Assembly: GCF_017591435.1 (NCBI RefSeq)
Contig: NC_059268.1
Location: 14,839,184-14,903,183, forward strand
Direction of reading: 5' to 3'
From: Portunus trituberculatus
Taxonomy: Eukaryota; Arthropoda; Malacostraca; Decapoda; Portunidae
DNA length: 64,000 nt
Below, piece by piece: positions 56,138 through 64,000 of the stretch. The notes under the pieces are model-generated. The model did no database searches and was not told where the DNA came from. It saw nothing but the letters and a program-made list of their open reading frames with translations. The position numbers and the translations under genes were made by a program. Every line of letters begins with the position of its first letter. Position 1 is the first letter of the stretch.

Positions 56138-56228
<91 letters not shown>
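56138..56228. repeat. (AG)n in intron
   Basis: 91 bp; reads (CT)n in the transcript, opposite to the cassette tracts. Confidence 0.95.
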
Positions 56229-56231
<3 letters not shown>

Positions 56232-56561
56232 TGCCAAATTAACATCATCATTACAGTAGAGGTTAACGGCTTGCCAAGGAAAAGAAAACCTGCCATTGCT
56301 GTTCTCAACTGCAATGGAAGGTATGCATGCCTGGCACTGAGTGACTTCAAGCATAAAAGTTGTTGCTCACATGGCACAAGAGTTGCAAAGTCTAACAAAA
56401 ATAGTAATAAGCAATTAGAATGATTTATCTGCCCTTTCTAATTTTGCAGTTATTGGGCAATTTCATTAAATTTAAATTTAATCTGCAGCATTTGCAACTA
56501 ACGAAATTCTATGACCAAGACTAAGTGAGAGGAAACACTAATACTGTAATGATGTACTTAC

Positions 56562-56606
56562 TAAAGTTGATTTGTGTTGAGGTTGTGAAGCTACAGGACT
56601 TTCATT
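56562..56606 (-). CDS. Exon 6, NESPVASQPQHKSTL
   Basis: 45 bp, phase 0, 15 residues. Acceptor tgaactttacag, donor gtaagtacatc. N-E-S-P-V and Q-P-Q match positions of the SNNALESPVPWWEQPQD cassettes, but the paired Trp is absent. It may be a diverged member of the same exon family. Confidence 0.65.
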
Positions 56607-57294
56607 CTGTAAAGTTCAAATTATTTAAGGTTCATTGTGAAGACAGTGAGTCATGGAAGTGACTGTCTTAATAGCATTACTTGGAAGTGTGAGGCAAACA
56701 TTGTTAAAATAAAATCAAAACTTTCCAAATCAGTTCTTACTGAATCATTGATATAAAACAATAAACAACTCTGGTTAATTTATCAGAACTCGAAAATAGA
56801 AAGGTTTTATCACAAGGTTACAATACTCTGACATTTTCAATGATAGGAAAACAATATTAAGTAAGTAGTCATACAGTAAACATGCAAGTGTATTTTGCAT
56901 AGGATGATCATGATAATGGTCAGGAAGATGATAACCAACCGTTACTGCTACAAGAAAATGCCAAGGCTGGCAGACCCTAACACTGAGCATTGTTGTTCTT
57001 GTTGAGGGTCATGACACAGGAAGGAACATCAGTGTTTGAATGATGGTATGAATGTATGTCATGGTCTCTGATTAACTAAACTGTGAGTCCACCAAAATGG
57101 TGAGCTGAAGTGTGACATATGCAGGCAAAAGATGTTGCATGTTTATATAAATAAATAAACATAAAATAGAATAAAACAAACAATAGAAAAGAGTCTATAC
57201 AAAAATCACCACAAAAATAGTATATTAGTGCAATCTGCATAACTATGGTGTAAATTTGTAAATGTATTTTTAATGGAAATCATAGAATACTTAC

Positions 57295-57309
57295 ATCTGG
57301 CGGTGAATG
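57295..57309 (-). CDS. Exon 5, 15-bp micro-exon HSPPD
   Basis: A strong acceptor (taccattccag) and strong donor (gtaagtattc) bound only 15 bp, encoding HSPPD in phase 0. Size and phase fit its neighbours, but a 15-bp exon needs transcript proof. Confidence 0.45.
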
Positions 57310-57829
57310 CTGGAATGGTATGTACATGTGGGCAATGTATGGAGATGAATGAATGACTTGTCTTCTTGCAGGAGGTAAAGTTTGGATCATATAATTTTTA
57401 TATATAAAGAACATTTGACATATTAGAACAATTGATGTATGGGTGGAGTGAAATGTAAATAGTACAAGATAACTTGTGTTAGTAAGAATAGCTGATCACA
57501 TGAATATAAAAGACCACTGGCATGGAAACAGGTTGAAAGAAAGCAGGCAAGACATGTTTGGCATTCAGACCAAGTAATGTCAATGTATGCTCTGGAAAGA
57601 AAGTAATCTTTTCAAATCACAATTGCTACTTTAAACATCATGATAACATCCAATTGTGTATTAGACTTCACAACGGGAATGAGGAATACTTTGTGCAGCA
57701 ATGCAAACATATCATTGCAGATACCAAGCATATGCCTTTATAAAGCACAAAAATACAGGATTTATGAGACTGAAGGAAGGGTAGCTCGAGCATACACCAT
57801 GGGTCCAGCAACCCATTTGTTTTCCTTAC

Positions 57830-57871
57830 CCTATGTTGGCTACTCTTCCTCCATGGAGTTGGATTGTCACT
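57830..57871 (-). CDS. Exon 4, SDNPTPWRKSSQHR module
   Basis: 42 bp, phase 0, 14 residues. Acceptor ttaccttacag, donor gtaaggaaaac. The S-x-N-P-x-P-W start echoes the SNNALESPxPWWEQ modules. RKSS is a candidate site for a basophilic kinase. Confidence 0.65.
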
Positions 57872-58481
57872 CTGTAAGGTAATGGATACTTTCAAATTGT
57901 CTTTTTCACATCATAGAGTACATATTTCCTACCATAGATGCACTTTCCACCCTGGTTTCTGTTACTCTCTGCAGATATTTCCTGATAGTCCTAATAACCT
58001 TGCAGAGACTACCACAACATCCTACATTTTCTAAGGATACACAGATGTCGATATTGACAGGCCAGATTGGCTACAAGATGTGTGTGCCACAGTGTGGAAA
58101 TCCCTGAACCCACAGAAAACTCTAGGGTAAAAATGCTATAAGCATTAGTAAATTCTTCTCTAATTACTAGTTAATAAGTTAATGTGTACTAATGTTTCTA
58201 ATCAGCACAAAAAAAGAGAAAAGATTGAAGCATGGGTTAGAACTACTCTATGTGTGTGAACAGTGTTAAGACACACAGTTTCATTATCACAAAACAGAGA
58301 GGATTTTTAATGCTACAGCTATAAAATGAACACTAATGCAAGAAAAATTCCTTCCAGAATTACTGCTTTACATTATTATAGCTATTAGAGTCACAAATCA
58401 CACTTATCTATAAATAACCCAGCCAACTTGGATTAAAATTTTTCTACTTTCTCAAAGCAGCTACTCTTTCATCAGTCTTAC

Positions 58482-58541
58482 CCCAGTCAAGGTGTCACCA
58501 TCACCTGCATGCACTGACATAGTGCTGTTGACTGGAGGCTC
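58482..58541 (-). CDS. Exon 3, EPPVNSTMSVHAGD
   Basis: 60 bp, phase 0, 20 residues. Acceptor aaatcttacag, donor gtaagactg. Starts with EPP like the 36-bp exon at 48,531 but has no Trp. Disordered, function unknown. Confidence 0.65.
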
Positions 58542-58782
58542 CTGTAAGATTTCAGATTGATATCCCCTCAGTTTTGTTAGTGTAAAAATAACAAATTAGT
58601 GACTGGCAAAAGCAAACTGATGCAAAATACAATTGTAAGGTATAAACTGTTCCTCAAAAATCTGAATATACAACTACAACTTCAAATTTCATGTTTAGGC
58701 TTCAGCCAAAATATATTTTAAGAGCAAAAATACGTGAGAAATTTAAACTATTTTGATTTATGTAGCTATATACAAACAGGAT

Positions 58783-59717
<935 letters not shown>

Positions 59718-59763
59718 CCATATCAGCATGTAGAGTGGCAGTGTTTCCCCAGCACACACTCAC

Positions 59764-59820
59764 CCCCTCAGGACACTGGTCTGGTGGGTCATTGTCCCAA
59801 TAGGGAATGTAGCTCAAGTC
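59764..59820 (-). CDS. Exon 2, YIPYWDNDPPD Trp module
   Basis: 57 bp, phase 0. Acceptor ccttctcag, donor gtgagtgtg. Encodes 19 residues, DLSYIPYWDNDPPDQCPEG. The P-x-W followed by acidic residues resembles the PWWEQPQD modules further along the gene. It lies next to the LINE-bearing intron. Confidence 0.75.
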
Positions 59821-60619
59821 CTGAGAAGGCAAGTTAGTTAGGAGAAATTAGTATTGCCATGAAAAAATTAATAAGTAATTCATAAAGTAGTAAGAAACTT
59901 GATTGTTAAAGCAAAAGGATATTAATGGTCAAAAGTGTTAAACATGACAACCTCCTCAGTTTATTAATACATCGTCTTCACTGTATGTATGAAGCATATT
60001 GGGAATTAGTTACTGTTATGTAATGCAGTGTGGTAGTAATGGGTCAGAAAGAATTACAGGATCCAGTGGATGTGTCAGTAAAGGCATATGCAGACAAGTA
60101 GAGCACAACCATGTAAACAAGTTATGTGTATTGATGTTTAATGTTACAGGTGCACATCTGATGAAATTTTTACCTTCCACTGATATACCTTTCTGTATTT
60201 CCTTATCCTAGCTATTATGCTGTAAATGATGTTTCTGCTGCACTAATGTAAGCTATTCATAACTAGCTAATTATTTCCACTTGTCACTAGTGTTCATGAT
60301 GTGTCTTCATCATATGTTCTTTCCTGATTTAACTTTATGAATTAAAACTGACAATTCTGACCACAGTTTTATAACTATAAATTGGAGTTTCTTAGATGTA
60401 AAAGATATACTTTACCTTCAAAGACTAAGTTAGAGTTCTCAACCATCAGGTTTTATTATCTGAATTTAAAGAATGTATCATGATAATAAAACCTGTTTAT
60501 CATATGTACACCATGATATTGTGCATGACCCTTGCTGGTATGGCAATTTGAATTAATGACATCTTGACTGGCAAAGCAATCAGTCGGTAACTGACAAGAA
60601 ATGATCAGTGGTATCTCAC

Positions 60620-60809
60620 CCTGACGAGATTTGCTTGTGGCTCTGCAGACTGGACAGGCTGTGGTGTGGAAGGCATGGACTGCTGTGCGGGAGTTTGTGG
60701 TGACTGGTCCCAACGATTGGGTCGCCTCCAAGAATCTCCTTGCCACTGAGGCTCGGAACCAGGACCTTCAGATTTTGAAGGCTCTCGAATTCCTGATCCT
60801 TTAGGAGGC
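60620..60809 (-). CDS. WH2/coiled-coil gene, exon 1 (first certain exon), Pro/Gln/Trp-rich
   Basis: Acceptor ctttcag and donor gtgagatacc bound 190 bp. In the frame that exits in phase 0 it encodes about 63 residues starting PPKGSGIREPSKSEGPGSEP, with tryptophans in SWRRPNRWDQ and a Pro/Gln-rich tail ending QANLVR. It looks intrinsically disordered. A second frame is also open, so the choice rests on phase agreement with the 18 downstream exons. One base at its 5' side completes a codon, so an upstream coding exon must exist. Confidence 0.7.
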
Positions 60810-61791
60810 CTGAAAGGTGAGCAAAGCACGAGGGTTGTCACATGTTGAAACTACAAGTATATACATATGTACTGTATAATTGGAATAGAAAGCAAGACTC
60901 TTGGTGCCATGGTGGATAAATCTTTAAAGGTATGGGAGCTACATATTGGGTGATGAGATGGTGCAAGTCTGTCATTGATCATTCTCATGTTCTCTATTAA
61001 TTTTCTGTCTATCTCAATTATATAATAAAGCAGTTGCATCTTGCTGTCCAAGACAAACCAAGATTTAATATATTGAAAAAAAAAAGTCAGGAGAGATGGA
61101 GAAATGCAGGAAATCAGATAAACAGAGCATGGATACAAAATCTGAAAGACTTGGCAAAAGGGAAAAGCAGTAAGATCAGATCAAGATGTAACTTCAGAAT
61201 GTCACTAAATTAATACATGGCATAACTGAGTTTTCTTTCAAATATGTAACACATAAAACTAATTGAAAGTACATTCATGAGCTTATGAGAAGAAACAAAA
61301 TATACAACTTCTATCTTTTCTGTCAATCCACTCACTCCACAGCTGTAATGTACCATCTTAAATATACTGTGTTTTGCTTTAATTTTTATGAACTATAGAG
61401 GCATTATATCATCTCTTACTCCTGAACCTTTCATTCCCTCGAAGGAGTCATGTGAAAGGGTAAGCAGGATTCGAAGTGTTTGTTCAAAGCCAGAACACAT
61501 CCATGTCATTGGTCAAATTGGGAAACACTGCTGTGATTTTGACAGATAACAGTGAGGGTGTTTGTGGCTCAGCAAAAGCTTCAGCAGTCATGGAAGAAGT
61601 TGCCAGCAAGAAGTGTGACAATGAAAGAAAGGAAAAGTGAAAGATGTAATTGTCTCTGCAGAGTTGTTGAAGGTAAGCAAGTCACATTGTCTTTTTCATT
61701 TCTTGTATTGCCTTGTTTCTTTTTTGTCAAATGAAGACTGCTTATTTGTTTGCATATTCTTACTCTTTACAATGTTATTTCCATTGCTTTA

Positions 61792-61796
<5 letters not shown>

Positions 61797-61824
<28 letters not shown>

Positions 61825-61918
61825 TGTGTGTGTGTGTGTGTGTGTGTGTGCTATGAGAGAGAGAGAGAGAGAGAGTGTGTGTGTGTGTGTGTGTGTGTTG
61901 TTGTTGTTGTTGCTGTTG
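61797..61918. repeat. Compound (AC)n(TG)n(GA)n(TG)n(TTG)n
   Basis: A second AC/TG inverted junction at about 61,823, followed by GA, TG and TTG runs. Confidence 0.9.
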
Positions 61919-62048
61919 CATAAAGGGAGGGATTGTATTATCAACGCTACATAAGATCTCCAATAAAATATTCTCGAGTGTTGCCTGTATAAAAATGCGC
62001 TGCATTACGTAGATAAGAGTACTACATGTGCAGGAAATCATCACTCGG

Positions 62049-62191
62049 TTATATTTCTCACCGCTATCTACACCACTGTTACGTATTCCTTCCTCCTCTT
62101 CCCTGCCTTTACCAACACCATTACTCCAATCAAGGCAGATAGAGTCAAGCGTTTCTTTGACGTCATACTTTGCGCTATCAGAGCTCTCCAT
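62049..62191 (-). CDS. Candidate first coding exon
   Basis: An ATG with a good Kozak context (A at -3, G at +4) opens a frame beginning MESSDSAKYDVKETLDSI and continuing through an acidic patch to a donor-like GATAGCG/gtgaga. It lies on the same strand, 1.2 kb upstream of the first certain exon. The donor leaves phase 1 while the next exon needs phase 2, so at least one further exon would be required, or the call is wrong. No recognisable domain. Confidence 0.25.
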
Positions 62192-62285
62192 GCTTGAGCG
62201 TTTCGACTTTATATCACCGTATTTAACGAGCTGTAGCGGAAGTCATTGGAGTTTTCAGTGTTGTTTTTACCATTATACATATAGT

Positions 62286-62489
62286 TTAATCCCTTCTATA
62301 CTGAGAAGCATTTTTACCTTGACTTTTGGGTATGATTAAACGATTTCATTTGGATAAGGAAGGATCTGTGGAGGTCAAAAGATTAATGGCCAGATTTTTT
62401 ACTATTCTAATCCCAAATATATGTTTCTGAAGCTGTATAAAATCGCCAAATAGTAATATGAAAACGCGTCCTGGTACTGAAGGGATTAA
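62286..62489 (+). mobile_element. Family A MITE upstream of the WH2 gene
   Basis: TTAATCCCTTCTATACTGAG to GGTACTGAAGGGATTAA. The only copy between 28.6 kb and the window end; it lies about 95 bp upstream of the candidate first exon. Confidence 0.85.
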
Positions 62490-63930
62490 TTCTAAATCTA
62501 CCTTATTAACGGAGGTAAAACATTGTGATGATCCAATTAATGATGTTTGTGGCGTTTGGGAAGTCCCTATGGCAGTTTGAAAGGTGAGAGCACGTGTAGC
62601 CTACCTCCTGTATCGTCATTTACTTGTGAAAACGGAGACTTGAAGGAGAACTACGGAAGATTTTAGGTTGGAAAATAAACGAAGCGATGAAACAAAGAAG
62701 AAATATTTGAGTGGGTGTAATAGACGCCTTATCACAACAAATCACTTCTCAGCACGAAGTATAGTGTTAGTGTGAGTAGATCCAGCTCTTCAGTTCACTC
62801 ACATACACGTTATTGTCACTCTTGATCCACACACCTTGTCACTGTTCATCAGAGTCACACGTAAATGTCATCTGAGTCCACATCACTGACACATAATTTT
62901 TACATTTGGTTTAATTTTTAATTTCCCGCATGGCTTTCATCATGTTATCCTCACATAATACTCGAATACAAACACACCTGTATTTCAGCGCTCTCCCTGT
63001 GAATTATTTAAGCCTTATGCAATTAGGAAACGTTGTTATTATGTTCTTATGTCTTTATACTTTAATGACAGGGAAGTGACGACACAAACTCATCATTTCA
63101 CGGGCTGTTTTTTCACAGAATAGCCTGTAGCTTGAATCTTTTTAAATATTTTTCAATAAGAGGAAAATGTAAATGTAAATAAGAAATATTGATGAAGGAA
63201 TAATCCGATATGGCTTAATGAAAGAGAATAAGAAAGTGGAGCAGTACTTGTAGAGAATAATTAGTGAAATATTCGTTAATAATTCCGTGGAGTGTACGCT
63301 GTACGTTGTTGTTTGTTGAATGCAACGAGCCACCAAACAGACTGCTCAAGAGCGTGAAGCCAAGGCAATACATACAGCTAAATGCTTAAAATTCTTGGTA
63401 AAGCGGCAGTTGAAGAGGGAAAGAACTCACTGTTTACTGTTAGGAGCACCCACGCCACACTACACACCTGTGGCTGGTTATGTAATCATTATCTGTGAGC
63501 CAAGATATGTCACTTTCTCACAGCTTGATTATAATAAATAGTTCCGTGCAATTTCAGTGTTGAATATAGTTTGAATTCTGTTTGACCATCACGAGCACAT
63601 CAACACATCACCACCACACGCTTCATTCACACTGAGCAAAGAGTAAGACTGGCAGGCCAATAGCAGCCATAATGACCCACTGACACACAGGTTGCACGTG
63701 CCAGATGACCCAAGGAGGGAAGCTGCCTGGCACAACAATCTTCCCCCTCCCCTCTCTACATCTATATTTCTAAACGTGTCCACCATCCATCTCTCAAGTA
63801 CCTTCACTTTCCTTTGTGGCATTCTTTCCGATTGATAAGGAGTATTTTTGTCATCCTTCTGGTCTATTGTCAGTTATCAGCAATGTCGCGTCCGTCTCTA
63901 GGCGTGTAAAACGGAAAGTGTCGGACAAGC
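62490..63930. other. Upstream flank of the WH2 gene
   Basis: Unique AT-rich DNA; no convincing promoter motif, exon or transposon end. Confidence 0.5.
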
Positions 63931-64000
63931 TATATATACTCAAAACACTGCTCTCTCACCACGACTATTTTCCAAGGGCCACATAGATGATAAGCACGGT
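63931..64000 (+). mobile_element. Family B MITE, cut by window end
   Basis: ATACTCAAAACACTGCTCTC then ACCACGACTATTTTCCAAGG match the left 70 bp; the rest lies outside the window. Confidence 0.7.

Overview
The window is eukaryotic and most likely from a decapod crustacean, probably a crab. This is an inference from extreme microsatellite density ((AC)n, (AG)n and (AT)n tracts up to about 200 bp), tRNA-derived SINEs, CR1/Jockey-like LINE remnants, many small inverted-repeat transposons, an interstitial (CCTAA)n block matching the arthropod telomere repeat, and a widely spread gene with small exons and long AT-rich introns. There is no operon, CRISPR array or other prokaryotic feature.

Layout. 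Bases 1-40,600 hold no gene I can recognise. They contain microsatellites, two abundant MITE-like families, SINEs, a broken LINE endonuclease domain, minisatellites and some unannotated single-copy DNA. Family A is about 210 bp, has TTAA ends, and has 14 copies including a dimer. Family B is about 220 bp, has GTATTCAGAAACG-type ends, and has 8 copies. Nearly all long open frames here are translated dinucleotide repeats (LSLSLS, CVCVCV, HTHTHT, RERERE).

Bases 40,251-60,809 (minus strand), possibly reaching 62,191, carry one large modular gene that I rebuilt exon by exon from splice sites. Transcription runs right to left. A first part of short exons rich in Pro, Gln and Trp leads to a branch point. 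One path ends in a 2.06-kb exon (54,566-52,506) with its own stop and polyadenylation signal; it encodes a charged helical region, about 20 RKxS-PEPEE repeats and two LKKTET-like motifs. The other path skips that exon and runs through acidic exons, three tandemly duplicated PWWEQPQD exons, poly-proline exons, two WH2 domains and a 1.5-kb last exon (coiled coil, acidic tracts, second coiled coil). Eighteen internal exons are exact multiples of three and phase 0, so any one can be skipped without breaking the frame.

The product is inferred to be an actin-monomer or filament-binding protein, because poly-proline followed by tandem WH2 is the hallmark of actin-assembly factors. I cannot name the orthologue. 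The modular Trp-motif exon array, with each of the three duplicated exons carrying its own long (CT)n tract, is the most unusual feature of the window. The gene's introns also hold two LINE 3' fragments and a TA-flanked Tigger-like element. From 62,190 to the end there is non-coding DNA with one family A copy and the start of a family B copy.
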